A DNA stretch of 64,000 nt from Paraburkholderia lacunae (GTDB lineage: Bacteria > Pseudomonadota > Gammaproteobacteria > Burkholderiales > Burkholderiaceae). This document shows positions 44,529-53,489 of this stretch, one piece after another. The first letter of the stretch is position 1. Each line of letters opens with the position of its first letter. The stretch lies in the NCBI RefSeq assembly GCF_003353175.1, contig NZ_QHKS01000001.1:372001-436000 (forward strand), read 5' to 3'. Below the pieces are notes generated by a model, which saw nothing but the letters and a program-made list of their open reading frames with translations, was not told where the DNA came from and did not search any database. Position numbers and translations under genes: made by a program.

Positions 44529-45308
44529 ATGACCCGAGACCCCCGCCTGACTCTCAATGCCCGGCAACAGGAACTGCTGGAGTGGGTGCAACGCGACGGC
44601 TTCGTGACCGTGGACGACCTCGCGGCCCACTTCGACGTGACGCCGCAGACGATCCGCCGCGACGTCAACTGGCTCGCCGACATGAACCTGCTGCGCCGCT
44701 ATCACGGTGGCGCGAGTCTGCCGACCAGTTCCGAGAACGTTTCATACACCGCGCGTCAGCGGATGTTCCATGAAGAGAAACGGCGCATTGCGGCGCTAGT
44801 GGCTACTCACATTCCCGATCAGGCGTCGCTCTTCATCAACCTCGGCACCACCACCGAGGAAGTCGCTCGTGCGCTCAACCGGCACCGCGGTTTGCGCGTG
44901 ATCACCAACAACCTGAACGTCGCCAGCATGATGAGCGGCTATCCGGATTGCGAAGTGCTGGTGACAGGCGGCATCGTGCGGCCGTGGGACAAAGGGATCG
45001 TCGGCGAACTGGCGATCGATTTCATCCGCCAGTTCAAAGTGGACTTCGCGATCATCGGCACGTCGAGCATCGAGACGGATGGCACGCTGCGCGATTTCGA
45101 CACCCGCGAAGTGCGGGTGGCCGAAGCGATCATCCAGCATGCGCGCACGGTCTTCCTCGCCGCCGACAGCTCGAAATTCGGCCGACCGGCGCTGGTTCGC
45201 CAAGGCCACCTGGACCAGATCGACGCACTGTTCACCGACGCCGCCCCGCCCGCCGAGATGGCCGAAACCCTGGCCGCCGCGAACTGCCAGGTGTACATCG
45301 CGCAGTGA
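44529..45308 (+). CDS. glpR: DeoR-family glycerol-3-phosphate regulon repressor
   Basis: A 259-aa repressor with an N-terminal DeoR helix-turn-helix (LNARQQELLEWVQRDGFVTV; DVTPQTIRRDVNWLADMNLL; RRYHGGA) and a C-terminal sugar-phosphate-binding domain (INLGTTTEEVARALNRHRGL; IGTSSIETDGTLRDFDTREV; LAADSSKFGRPALVR). GlpR proteins repress glpD, glpK and glpF and are released by glycerol-3-phosphate. It lies upstream of the glp genes at 47.2-51.3 kb, with three small unrelated genes between. The candidate operator lies before glpD. Confidence 0.92.
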   Translation: MTRDPRLTLNARQQELLEWVQRDGFVTVDDLAAHFDVTPQTIRRDVNWLADMNLLRRYHGGASLPTSSENVSYTARQRMFHEEKRRIAALVATHIPDQASLFINLGTTTEEVARALNRHRGLRVITNNLNVASMMSGYPDCEVLVTGGIVRPWDKGIVGELAIDFIRQFKVDFAIIGTSSIETDGTLRDFDTREVRVAEAIIQHARTVFLAADSSKFGRPALVRQGHLDQIDALFTDAAPPAEMAETLAAANCQVYIAQ

Positions 45309-45618
45309 GGCCAGGCATTCTCCGCCATGTTGCAGCGCACGCCAAACTTCGAGTGAAATCAAGGATTTGCTCGCAGCCACAGACCGCCTCGACGGCGCCC
45401 AATTGTCAAAGGGAAAATTTACTGGGGCGGATTTGGTGTTTAACGAGCGGTTGACTACACTCCAGTTCCCCGGCGTCCGTTCCGCGTTACGCGTAGTGCC
45501 GGTTGTGTGACCGAACCTGTGTATGAGCCGTACCTCCCGCCCAATCCTGTAGCGGACTTCACTGGCACCTGCCAGTCGCCGGCAAGGCTGTCCGCGTTTG
45601 CTTGACATGGAGAGAACG
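45309..45618. other. Intergenic region after glpR
   Basis: No gene, tRNA or strong hairpin is seen in this 310-bp stretch. It presumably contains the promoter of the small gene at 45619. Confidence 0.5.
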
Positions 45619-45816
45619 ATGCTGAGTCCGCATGAATTCGCCACGTTGTTGCTCGTCAAGGACGCTCCCAATCAAGTCGACATGGAGCGAGAAGAACTCG
45701 ACGCCCTGCTTGAACGCCAGCTCGTGCAACTCGAACGGCTCGCGTCGGGCAACGAACAATGGCGCGTGACCGAAACCGGCGACAGCGCAATCCGAGCCAT
45801 CAAGCGTTTCTCCTAG
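45619..45816 (+). CDS. Small conserved-looking protein of unknown function
   Basis: A 65-aa acidic protein, MLSPHEFATLLLVKDAPNQV then DMEREELDALLERQLVQLER, with predicted helices and a C-terminal segment EQWRVTETGDSAIRAIKRF. The layout (helix, then a short beta-wing-like WRVTETG) resembles the end of a winged helix, as in small MarR/PadR-like proteins. That is only a structural impression. The ATG follows GGAGAG. I do not recognise a family. Confidence 0.62.
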   Translation: MLSPHEFATLLLVKDAPNQVDMEREELDALLERQLVQLERLASGNEQWRVTETGDSAIRAIKRFS

Positions 45817-45944
45817 TTTTTCCCCGTCGGCCTGCCCGGTCGACGTTCGACAGCACGAAAGCGGGCTGCGCGCCGGTTGTCATTGGCGGTATAAAGCGCG
45901 CGCCCTGGAAAACCGCCTCGCCTTCTCTTTCGGCAAAACTGCCG

Positions 45945-45967
45945 GTCCGCTCGAGCGGACGTTTTAT
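45945..45967 (+). terminator. Palindromic hairpin followed by T
   Basis: GTCCGCTCGAGCGGAC (45945-45960) is a perfect palindrome and is followed by GTTTTATT. It lies after the small gene at 45619-45816. Confidence 0.6.
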
Positions 45968-46022
45968 TGTGCCCACCTCATTTACACAGTAAATTGACGC
46001 GACGGATCCTCTGCCTTCGCGC

Positions 46023-46649
46023 ATGCCCAAAACACTCTCCTCCCACGACATCCAGCAATTCCGCGAAACCATGCGGCGCGTGGCCGAAAACGCCTTCGCC
46101 ACGCGCGGCGCGCAGGGCGTGACGATGCGCGAACTGGCAAAAGAACTGGGCTGCAGCGCGATGACGCCCTATCGCTATTTCCGCGACAAGGACGAGATCC
46201 TCGCCATGGTCCGCGCCGCGGCGTTCAACCGGTTCGCGGCGCGCCTGGAAGCAGCCGCTGGACAGGCGCCGGACACCCACCCCTCGGCCGTCAGCGACGC
46301 GTACGTGGCGTTCGCGCTCGACGAACCGCACGCCTACCGTTTGATGTTCGATCTGACGCAGCAGGATAGCGGCTACCCGGAACTCGCGGCCGCGTCGCAG
46401 CGCGCGTGGCACATGCTCAGCTCGCACTTCGAGCGGCTGGTGGCGGCCGGTGTTCTGGAAGGCGATCCGCAATTGATCGGTTACGCGTTCTGGGCGAGCC
46501 TGCATGGCTTCACGATGCTCGCGCTCGCCAATCAACTGCCGCTGCCGCGAGCGCAGCAGCCCGCCGCGCTCAAAGCGCCGACGCGCGAAGCCGTACTCGC
46601 GCAGATTCGCCAGATGTTGTGGCGCGGCGCGCAACCGCAGCGCACTTAG
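46023..46649 (+). CDS. TetR-family transcriptional regulator
   Basis: A 208-aa repressor. The N-terminal helix-turn-helix is RRVAENAFATRGAQGVTMRE then LAKELGCSAMTPYRYFRDKD, normal for TetR proteins. The C-terminal ligand domain contains YRLMFDLTQQDSGYPELAAA and ASLHGFTMLALANQL, i.e. a WHG-type (TetR_C_33) domain. The target gene is unknown; neither neighbour is an obvious exporter. Confidence 0.9.
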   Translation: MPKTLSSHDIQQFRETMRRVAENAFATRGAQGVTMRELAKELGCSAMTPYRYFRDKDEILAMVRAAAFNRFAARLEAAAGQAPDTHPSAVSDAYVAFALDEPHAYRLMFDLTQQDSGYPELAAASQRAWHMLSSHFERLVAAGVLEGDPQLIGYAFWASLHGFTMLALANQLPLPRAQQPAALKAPTREAVLAQIRQMLWRGAQPQRT

Positions 46650-46710
46650 CCTTGAACGCGAAAATTCAGGAAACCTGGCAGGAAATCAGGCAAGACACCG
46701 AACGAAAAAT

Positions 46711-47085
46711 TCAGCCGCTGCGCAAAGTCGGATCGACCGCCGCGCGCCAACTCAACGCCTTGGCACGCTGGTCGATAAAGAACGTCACCCATTGATTGCG
46801 TGCCTGCGGATCGCTGCTCGCGCCCAGGCTCCTGTAATGCTGCGCGATCGACGCCTGGAACGCGCAGTAATCATCCTTCGACAGCTTGCCGCGCCGGTTC
46901 GCCACGTAAGCGTCGAACAGCGTCACATAAACGCCTTGCGCATCGTTGCCGTAGTCGACTGCCTGGGCGCTGCACATCTGTTGCAACGACGCGAACGACG
47001 GCGCGCCCGTCGTCACGTTCAGGCTCGGCGTGCCGACGCATCCCGCGACAAGCGCCGCCGCGCCGATCATCCAAAGTCCACGCAT
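46711..47085 (-). CDS. Putative lipoprotein
   Basis: A 124-aa protein with a lipoprotein signal (WMIGAAALVAGCVGTPS, Cys at residue 16). The mature part is helical (FASLQQMCSAQAVDYGNDAQ; DDYCAFQASIAQHYRSLGAS; QWVTFFIDQRAKALSW) with two further Cys that may form a disulfide. No family is recognised. It diverges from glpD, with which it shares a 200-bp promoter region. Confidence 0.72.
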   Translation of the reverse strand: MRGLWMIGAAALVAGCVGTPSLNVTTGAPSFASLQQMCSAQAVDYGNDAQGVYVTLFDAYVANRRGKLSKDDYCAFQASIAQHYRSLGASSDPQARNQWVTFFIDQRAKALSWRAAVDPTLRSG

Positions 47086-47204
47086 GAATTCACCTCGATA
47101 GGGCTGCTGCCGTGAGTATCGTCCGTGCCTGCGCGTCGCGCCACCACCCGAGCCAACCGATTAGAGGATCCCTCAGACAAATCGAACTTTACTTTTTCGA
47201 ATAT

Positions 47205-47241
47205 GTTCACTAAAGTTCGCAAACGAACACTATCGGTTCGA
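47205..47241. promoter_or_regulatory. Candidate GlpR operator before glpD
   Basis: GTTC-type half sites occur at 47205, 47215 and 47236, with the reverse CGAAC at 47224-47228. The central pair GTTCG-CAAA-CGAAC (47215-47228) is a perfect inverted repeat. The spacing is close to one or two helical turns. It lies 45-80 bp upstream of glpD. Assignment to GlpR is inferred from the position. Confidence 0.55.
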
Positions 47242-47285
47242 TAGATTTTCCCAACGGCTATCCGGATACGTAGAGGACACAGCAG

Positions 47286-48821
47286 GTGACGCAAGGCTCA
47301 AAGTACGATTTGCTCGTCGTCGGCGGCGGGATCAACGGCGCCGGCATTGCACGCGATGCGGCGGGCCGTGGCCTGTCGGTGTTGCTCTGCGAGCAGGACG
47401 ATCTGGCGGCGCACACGTCGTCGGCCAGCACGAAGCTGATTCACGGCGGCCTGCGCTACCTCGAATACCGCGAGTTCGGGCTGGTGCGCAAAGCCTTGCA
47501 GGAGCGCGAAACGCTGCTGCGCGCGGCGCCGCACATCATGTGGCCGCTGCGCTTCGTGATGCCGCACATGCCCGATCTACGTCCGGCCTGGCTGATCCGC
47601 GCCGGCCTCTTCCTTTACGATCACCTCGCCAAACGCGAGCTACTGCCGGGCTCGCGCGGCATCGTCATGCGCAACCATCCGGCCGGCGCGCCGCTGATCG
47701 ATTCGATCAAACGCGGTTTCGTGTATTCGGACGGCTGGGTCAATGACGCGCGTCTGGTCGTGCTGAACGCGCTGGATGCGCAAGAACGGGGCGCGAAGAT
47801 TCTCACGCGCACCCGGCTGATCAGCGCAGTGCGCGCCGGCGGTGAATGGCGCGCGCAACTCAGGCGCGCCGACGGCACGATCCTCGACGTGCGCGCCGCT
47901 TCGATCGCCAATGCGGCCGGTCCATGGGTCGGCGAACTGCTGCAAGGCGCGCTCGGCCGGGAAGCGACGCACAGCGTGCGTCTCGTGAAAGGCAGTCACA
48001 TCGTTACGCGCCGCCTGTTCGAACACGATCACGCGTACATCTTTCAGAACCCGGACAAGCGGATCATCTTCGCGATTCCATACGAACACGATTACACGCT
48101 GATCGGCACGACCGATATCGAGTATCGCGGCGACCCGTCGCAAGTCGCGATCACGCCGGACGAAACGCAATATCTGTGTGATTCGATCAACCGCTACTTC
48201 AAGCAGAAGATCACCCCGCAAGACGTGCGCTGGACCTACTCGGGCGTGCGTCCGCTGCTCGAGGAAGAAGGCGCGGACAACCCGTCGGCGGTCACGCGCG
48301 ACTACTCGCTCGAACTCGACGCACCCGCGGGCGAAGCGCCGCTGTTGTCGGTGTTCGGCGGCAAGATCACCACCTTCCGCAAGCTGGCCGAAGAAGCCGT
48401 GGACAGGCTCGCGCCCACGCTGCAAAACAACACGCGTTCGTGGACGGCCGGCGTGCCGTTGCCCGGCGGCGATATTCCGCAAGCGAACTTCGAGCGCTTT
48501 CTCGCCCAGTTCAAGCAGCAGCATGCGTGGCTGCCCGCCGACCTCGCGCATCGCCTCGCTCGCGCGTATGGCACGCGAGTCGGAAAAGTGATCGGCAACG
48601 CAAAGTCACTGGCCGAACTCGGCAACGCATTCGCGCCGGGTCTTTACGAAGCCGAACTCGTTTATCTTCGCGACGTCGAGTGGGCGCGCAGCGCGCAGGA
48701 CGTGTTATGGCGCCGCTCGAAACTCGGTTTGCACGTCGAGCCAGGCACGCTCGATTCGATCACGCACGACATCGACGCGTGGTTCGTGCGCGAACCCGTC
48801 GGACACAAGCAGAACGCGTAA
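47286..48821 (+). CDS. glpD: Aerobic glycerol-3-phosphate dehydrogenase
   Basis: GlpD oxidises glycerol-3-phosphate to dihydroxyacetone phosphate at the inner membrane and reduces ubiquinone. The protein is 511 aa from a GTG start. The FAD motif is LLVVGGGINGAGIARDAAGR at residues 9-28, and SSASTKLIHGGLRYLEYREF, HIMWPLRFVMPH, DWTYSGVRPLLEEEG-like and SVFGGKITTFRKLAEEAV segments are typical. It is the first of three glycerol genes on this strand and is probably repressed by the glpR product. Confidence 0.95.
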   Translation: MTQGSKYDLLVVGGGINGAGIARDAAGRGLSVLLCEQDDLAAHTSSASTKLIHGGLRYLEYREFGLVRKALQERETLLRAAPHIMWPLRFVMPHMPDLRPAWLIRAGLFLYDHLAKRELLPGSRGIVMRNHPAGAPLIDSIKRGFVYSDGWVNDARLVVLNALDAQERGAKILTRTRLISAVRAGGEWRAQLRRADGTILDVRAASIANAAGPWVGELLQGALGREATHSVRLVKGSHIVTRRLFEHDHAYIFQNPDKRIIFAIPYEHDYTLIGTTDIEYRGDPSQVAITPDETQYLCDSINRYFKQKITPQDVRWTYSGVRPLLEEEGADNPSAVTRDYSLELDAPAGEAPLLSVFGGKITTFRKLAEEAVDRLAPTLQNNTRSWTAGVPLPGGDIPQANFERFLAQFKQQHAWLPADLAHRLARAYGTRVGKVIGNAKSLAELGNAFAPGLYEAELVYLRDVEWARSAQDVLWRRSKLGLHVEPGTLDSITHDIDAWFVREPVGHKQNA

Positions 48822-48985
48822 GGCCGTGGCAACGCGGCCTAATCGCACAACCTGACACGCTTCACCCCTCGGCTACGGATAAAGCCGGGACGCACCACCG
48901 ACTGTTGCAGCCCGCTTAAAACAACAAGCCGTTCCCGTCGCCGGTTCGCAAGCCGGCGATTCATAAAACGCATGGAGAAGAGACA

Positions 48986-50485
48986 ATGCAGGATCAATAC
49001 ATCCTCGCGCTCGACCAGGGCACCACCAGCTCCCGCGCAATGCTGTTCGACCGGCTCGGCAATATCGTGTCGACCGCTCAGAAGGAGTTCCAGCAGATCT
49101 ATCCGCGTCCGGGCTGGGTCGAACACGATCCACAGGAAATCTGGGCAAGTCAAGCCGGCGTCGCCGCCGAAGCCGTCACGCGGGCCGGCATGAACGGCAC
49201 GTCGATCGCGGCGATCGGCATCACCAATCAGCGTGAAACCACCATCGTGTGGGATCGCGAAACCGGTCACCCCATCTATAACGCGATCGTCTGGCAAGAC
49301 CGCCGCACCGCCGACTTCTGCGACCAGCTCAAAGAGCAAGGTCTCGAAGAAAAGGTTCGTGCGAAAACCGGCCTGCCGATCGACTCGTATTTCTCGGCCA
49401 CCAAGATCCGCTGGATTCTCGACAACGTCGAAGGCGCGCGCGAAAAGGCCAGGCAAGGCCGCCTCGCATTCGGCACGGTGGATAGCTGGCTGGTGTGGAA
49501 TTTCACGAAGGGCGGCCTGCACGTCACGGATGTGACCAACGCGTCGCGCACGATGCTGTTCAACATCCACACGCTGAAGTGGGACGACGAACTGCTCGAA
49601 GCGCTCGATATTCCGCGCAACATGTTGCCGGACGTGCGTGCTTCGTCGGAAGTGTACGGGTCGACCAAGACCACCGTGTTCGCCTCGAAGATTCCGCTCG
49701 CGGGCATCGCCGGCGACCAGCACGCGGCCCTCTTCGGCCAGATGTGCACGCAGTCGGGCATGGTGAAGAACACCTACGGCACCGGCTGCTTCCTCGTGAT
49801 GAACACCGGCGACAAGCCAATCGAATCGAAGAACAATCTCGTCACCACGATCGCATGGCAGATCGGCGACCAGATCAATTACGCGCTCGAAGGCAGCATC
49901 TTTATCGCGGGCGCTGTCGTGCAGTGGCTGCGCGACGGTCTCGGCATCATCAAGAGCGCGGCGGAAATCGAAACGCTGGCGCGCAGCGTGCCGCATGGCG
50001 ACGGCGTGTATCTGGTGCCCGCCTTTGCCGGCCTCGGCGCGCCGCACTGGAATGCACGCGCTCGCGGCACGCTGTTCGGCGTGACGCGCGGCACGACCTC
50101 GGCGCATATCGCACGCGCCGCGCTCGATTCGATCGCGTACCAATCGCTCGACGTGCTGAAGGCGATGGAAGCCGACTCCGGCATTCGCATCGGCGAATTG
50201 CGCGTGGACGGCGGCGCTTGCGCAAACAATCTGCTGATGCAGTTCCAGGCGGACATTCTCGGCGTCGACGCGGTACGCCCGCAGGTTTCGGAAACGACCG
50301 CATTGGGCGCGGCGTATCTGGCCGGTCTCGCGGTCGGCTACTGGAAAGACGTGGACGAACTGCAAAGCCAGTGGAAGCTCGACCGCCGCTTCACGCCTGC
50401 CCTGCCGCAGGCCGACGTCAAGGCATGCCTCGACGGCTGGCAACGCGCGATTCGCGCCGCGAAGGCCTGGGCCGACACGCCCTGA
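48986..50485 (+). CDS. glpK: Glycerol kinase
   Basis: GlpK phosphorylates glycerol to sn-glycerol-3-phosphate with ATP in the cytoplasm. The protein is 499 aa. Both FGGY-kinase halves are complete: [20 protein letters not shown] at the N terminus, [35 protein letters not shown], and the second signature [20 protein letters not shown] then [10 protein letters not shown]. The ATG follows GAAGAGA. An inverted repeat of TCGCCGG (48938-48944) with CCGGCGA (48953-48959) lies between glpD and glpK and could adjust read-through. Confidence 0.96.
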   Translation: MQDQYILALDQGTTSSRAMLFDRLGNIVSTAQKEFQQIYPRPGWVEHDPQEIWASQAGVAAEAVTRAGMNGTSIAAIGITNQRETTIVWDRETGHPIYNAIVWQDRRTADFCDQLKEQGLEEKVRAKTGLPIDSYFSATKIRWILDNVEGAREKARQGRLAFGTVDSWLVWNFTKGGLHVTDVTNASRTMLFNIHTLKWDDELLEALDIPRNMLPDVRASSEVYGSTKTTVFASKIPLAGIAGDQHAALFGQMCTQSGMVKNTYGTGCFLVMNTGDKPIESKNNLVTTIAWQIGDQINYALEGSIFIAGAVVQWLRDGLGIIKSAAEIETLARSVPHGDGVYLVPAFAGLGAPHWNARARGTLFGVTRGTTSAHIARAALDSIAYQSLDVLKAMEADSGIRIGELRVDGGACANNLLMQFQADILGVDAVRPQVSETTALGAAYLAGLAVGYWKDVDELQSQWKLDRRFTPALPQADVKACLDGWQRAIRAAKAWADTP

Positions 50486-50579
50486 TCGCACCTGGCACCG
50501 TTCCATAAAACAGCTTTCGACATAACGAAGCCGCTTTCTCAAGCGGTTTCCCTAATAATCATATTTCGGAGAACCAACC

Positions 50580-51293
50580 ATGTCTCCTTACATTGCAGAA
50601 TTCATCGGCACGGCCCTCGTGGTGCTGCTCGGCGACGGCGCCGTCGCCAACGTTCTGCTCGCGCGCACCAAAGGCAAGGGCGCGGATCTGATCGTGATCG
50701 TGATGGGCTGGGCAATGGCCGTGTTCATCGCCGTCTATGTGACGGCGTCGTTCAGCGGTGCGCATCTGAATCCGGTGGTGACGATCAGCCTCGCGCTGGC
50801 CGGCAAGTTCGCATGGACCAAGGTGCCCGGCTACGTCGCGGCACAGATGCTCGGCGGCATGGCGGGCGCCCTGCTCGTCTGGATCGCGTATCGCCAGCAC
50901 TTTGCGAGGGAAGGCGATGCCGACGTGAAGCTCGGCGTGTTCTGCACGTCGCCGGCGATCCGCAGCGTTCCGAACAACCTGCTCACCGAAATGATCGCGA
51001 CTTTCGTGCTGATTCTCGGCGTGCTGTATCTGGCATCGCCGCAAGTCGGTCTGGGCGCGCTCGACGCGTTGCCGGTCGGCCTGCTGGTGCTCGGCATCGG
51101 CATCTCGCTCGGCGGCCCGACGGGTTACGCGATGAGCCCGGCACGCGATCTGTCGCCGCGTCTGATGCACGCGCTGCTGCCGATTCCGGGTAAGCGCGAC
51201 AGCGATTGGCACTATGCGTGGATTCCGGTGCTCGGGCCGCTCGCCGGCGGCGCGGCGGCCACCTTGCTGTACCTGTACCTGCACACGCATTGA
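50580..51293 (+). CDS. glpF: Glycerol uptake facilitator (aquaglyceroporin) with altered NPA motifs
   Basis: A 237-aa inner-membrane channel of the MIP family with six full and two half helices (PYIAEFIGTALVVLLGDGAV; LIVIVMGWAMAVFIAVYVTA; NNLLTEMIATFVLILGVLYL). It lets glycerol enter, to be trapped by GlpK. The first pore motif reads GAHLNPVVTISLALAG, with NPV in place of NPA. The second reads GYAMSPARDLSPRL, with SPA in place of NPA; the selectivity-filter Arg after it is kept. Both changes are in the channel's central constriction. The gene follows glpK by 94 bp. Confidence 0.92.
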   Translation: MSPYIAEFIGTALVVLLGDGAVANVLLARTKGKGADLIVIVMGWAMAVFIAVYVTASFSGAHLNPVVTISLALAGKFAWTKVPGYVAAQMLGGMAGALLVWIAYRQHFAREGDADVKLGVFCTSPAIRSVPNNLLTEMIATFVLILGVLYLASPQVGLGALDALPVGLLVLGIGISLGGPTGYAMSPARDLSPRLMHALLPIPGKRDSDWHYAWIPVLGPLAGGAAATLLYLYLHTH

Positions 51294-51325
51294 CCGTGCG
51301 GCACGCGTAAGCACAGACGGAAAGC

Positions 51326-51348
51326 GACGCCGCCGCGCAGGCGGCGTC
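51326..51348. terminator. Hairpin after glpF
   Basis: GACGCCGCC (51326-51334) pairs perfectly with GGCGGCGTC (51340-51348). No T run follows, so termination may be weak or factor-dependent. Confidence 0.5.
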
Positions 51349-51433
51349 AAAGCACGTATCATGTTGCTTTCAATCTCCGCGCATGGGCTTGCAGTAATCT
51401 TGCCCATGCGCTTCTCGCTTTCCGTTTCAACGC

Positions 51434-52120
51434 ATGATCGACCATCTCATCTGTGACTGCGACGGCGTGCTCGTCGACAGCGAAATCATCGCTGACCGCG
51501 TGCTCTTCGAAACGCTGTCCGCCGCCTTGCCTGGCCTCGATTTCGAACCCGTCGTCAAAACGGCGTTTGGCCAGCAGACCTCGCGCTTTCTCGAAGACAT
51601 CGAAAAGTCGTTCGATGTCACGCTGCCCGCGAATTTCCTCGAAACCGTCGAGCACAACGTCGAACTCGCGCTTGCCGCGTCGCTGAGTCCGATCAACGGC
51701 GTGCGCGACGCCTTGCAACGCGTGACGCTGCCGGCCGCGGTCGTGTCGAACAGCCGGATGGCGCGCGTGAACGCGTCGGTGCGGCGCGCGGGTTTGCAGC
51801 AGATTTTCGGCGAACGGATTTTCAGCGCCGAACAGGTGGCGCGGCCGAAGCCTTTCCCGGATGTGTATCTGTTCGCCGCGAAGACGCTGGGCGTGGAGCC
51901 TTCGCGATGCATCGTCGTCGAAGACAGCGTGGCGGGTCTGAATGCGGCGCGCGCGGCGGGTATGAAGACGATCGCGTTCGTCGGCGCGAGCCACATCCCC
52001 GACGGCTATGCGGACGCGCTGCGCAAGATGGGCATGACGCGCATCATGAAGCACATGGACGAGTTGCCCGCGCTGATCGAAGCGGGCGTGCGCGGCGAGT
52101 TTGGCGACGTGCAGTCGTAA
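51434..52120 (+). CDS. HAD-superfamily phosphatase (beta-phosphoglucomutase-like)
   Basis: A 228-aa cytoplasmic HAD hydrolase. Motif I is ICDCDGVLVDSE with nucleophile Asp 8 and acid/base Asp 10, motif II is AAVVSNSRMARV, motif III is the Lys in RPKPFPDVYLFA, and motif IV is CIVVEDSVAGLNAARAAGM. A helical cap sits between motifs I and II. These enzymes act on small sugar phosphates; the exact substrate is unknown. It lies downstream of glpF in the same orientation, so a glycerol-phosphate or related phosphatase is an attractive guess. Confidence 0.88.
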   Translation: MIDHLICDCDGVLVDSEIIADRVLFETLSAALPGLDFEPVVKTAFGQQTSRFLEDIEKSFDVTLPANFLETVEHNVELALAASLSPINGVRDALQRVTLPAAVVSNSRMARVNASVRRAGLQQIFGERIFSAEQVARPKPFPDVYLFAAKTLGVEPSRCIVVEDSVAGLNAARAAGMKTIAFVGASHIPDGYADALRKMGMTRIMKHMDELPALIEAGVRGEFGDVQS

Positions 52121-52165
52121 CGGCCCGGGCCGTGGCCATTGCCGCCAGCGTAATCGCCACAAAAT

Positions 52166-52250
52166 AGCCGGCTGGCTATGAACCGCAGCCCAAAAGTTGG
52201 ACACCGGTCCAACTTTGCGGCGTCAGTTCAGTTCACTAGCCGGCTTTTTT
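52166..52250. mobile_element. Fused insertion-sequence ends (solo palindrome) inside a terminator-like stem
   Basis: An imperfect inverted repeat of about 25 bp per arm spans 52179-52230. Its outer ends are TGAAC on both sides, and its core AAAGTTGGAC (52193-52202) pairs perfectly with GTCCAACTTT (52207-52216). The arms look like the two terminal repeats of an insertion sequence joined without a transposase. AGCCGGCT lies on each side (52166-52173 and 52238-52245), the right copy followed by T, so the whole unit could also act as a terminator between the HAD gene and ribB. Confidence 0.55.
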
Positions 52251-52280
52251 AACGAACGCGCGTCAGCGCGTATCTGCAAC

Positions 52281-53027
52281 TCAGGCCTCGTCGGCCACGC
52301 ATTCCCGTGCCGTCGCCAGCGCCTCGCGGAATTCCACCAGTTCGGCAATCGTCAGCATCGGCAGATTGTGTTGCGCGGCGAAGCGCTCGACGTCGGCGCC
52401 GCGCGTCATCGTACCGTCCGCGTTCATCAGTTCGCACAGCACGCCAGCCGGCTTCAGACCCGCGAGAATCGCCAGATCGACCGTGCCTTCGGTGTGGCCG
52501 CGGCGCGCCAGCACGCCGCCGGGCATCGCGCGCAACGGGAATACGTGGCCCGGACGCACGATGTCGGCGGGCTTCGCCGTATCGGCGATCGCGGCGCGGA
52601 TCGTGGTCACACGGTCGAGCGCGGACACCCCCGTCGTCACGCCGTCGCGTGCTTCGATCGAGACAGTGAACGCGGTGCCATGACGGCTTTCGTTGGTGCT
52701 GACCATCGGCGGCAGTTCGAGCGCGCGGATCTTGTCCTCGGGCAGGCACAGGCAGACGATGCCGCTGCATTCGCGAATCAGCAACGCCATGGTTTCGACG
52801 GAAAGACGCTCGGCGGAAACGATCAGATCGGCTTCGTTCTCACGGTCGTGGTCGTCTTGCAGGACGACGGCGCGGCCATCGCGCAGCGCTTCCAAGGCGG
52901 CGGCGATACGCGGCGGGACAGGCTCGGTGGCGAGCAGCGGGAGATCGAAGAATGCATCGTCCTGCAAGGGGACTTCCCTCGGGGCGTTTGCAATCGTTGA
53001 CGGTTCAGGAAAAGTAGCAAAAGACAT
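52281..53027 (-). CDS. ribB: 3,4-dihydroxy-2-butanone-4-phosphate synthase
   Basis: RibB converts ribulose-5-phosphate to 3,4-dihydroxy-2-butanone 4-phosphate and formate, a riboflavin precursor. The protein is 248 aa. The catalytic loop [13 protein letters not shown] (residues about 58-70), [32 protein letters not shown] and [20 protein letters not shown] are all intact. The first 35 residues are an extra N-terminal extension, and the start has a weak binding site, so a shorter protein is possible. There is no fused GTP cyclohydrolase II domain. An FMN riboswitch precedes it. Confidence 0.94.
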   Translation of the reverse strand: MSFATFPEPSTIANAPREVPLQDDAFFDLPLLATEPVPPRIAAALEALRDGRAVVLQDDHDRENEADLIVSAERLSVETMALLIRECSGIVCLCLPEDKIRALELPPMVSTNESRHGTAFTVSIEARDGVTTGVSALDRVTTIRAAIADTAKPADIVRPGHVFPLRAMPGGVLARRGHTEGTVDLAILAGLKPAGVLCELMNADGTMTRGADVERFAAQHNLPMLTIAELVEFREALATARECVADEA

Positions 53028-53489
53028 GTGAAACGCTCATCGCAAAAGTTGGGCGAAAAACGTTTCAGGGCATTGCAAACAGACAAAGACGCACCGCTGA
53101 ACGCCGCGCAAAACGACGCTCGCGCACCGCCAACCCCCCAGGCGGCGCCACGGAAACGAACATGACTATCTGCACATCTTCTTCCATCCGGACTCTAACC
53201 GTCGGCTCTGGCTTCTCACCAGATCTGCTGACCCCGCCGTGTCTTCCATGCTGCGAAGACGCTTGCCAGGCGGGCGCTCGCGGGCTCGTCGGCTCACGCT
53301 TTCGCGTTGCCGACATACCGCCGGTGGGGAATTTCACCCCGCCCTGAAGACGCACTGATTGCCGGATCGACCGGCTGGCGAAGCATACAACAGCCGCGCC
53401 GCACGTGCAGCGCAACCCTACAGACCAAACGGACACTTCCGTCTGGCAGCGCACGCGGAACCACGCTCGCGCCGCGCCGACTCACTGAA
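53028..53489. other. Leader region of ribB
   Basis: The 462-bp gap between ribB and the XRE-cupin regulator holds the FMN riboswitch (53175-53352) and a spacer of about 150 nt up to the ribB start. No additional gene is supported. Confidence 0.7.
53175..53352 (-). ncRNA. FMN riboswitch (RFN element)
   Basis: On the minus strand the RFN core elements occur in order: TCTTCAGGGCGGGGTGAAAT, TCCCCACCGGCGGTA, AGCCCGCGAGCG, GGTCAGCAGATCTGGTG, AGAAGCCAGAGCCGACGG, then TTAGAGTCCGGATGGAAGA. These match the conserved FMN-binding junction. FMN binding should lower ribB expression. The variable arm between the GCGAGCG and GGTCAGCAG elements is long, as in many betaproteobacteria. Confidence 0.96.

Noticed and set aside
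48839..50542. Open frame of 567 codons on the minus strand
   Set aside because: It is antisense to glycerol kinase; no domain or ribosome binding site.
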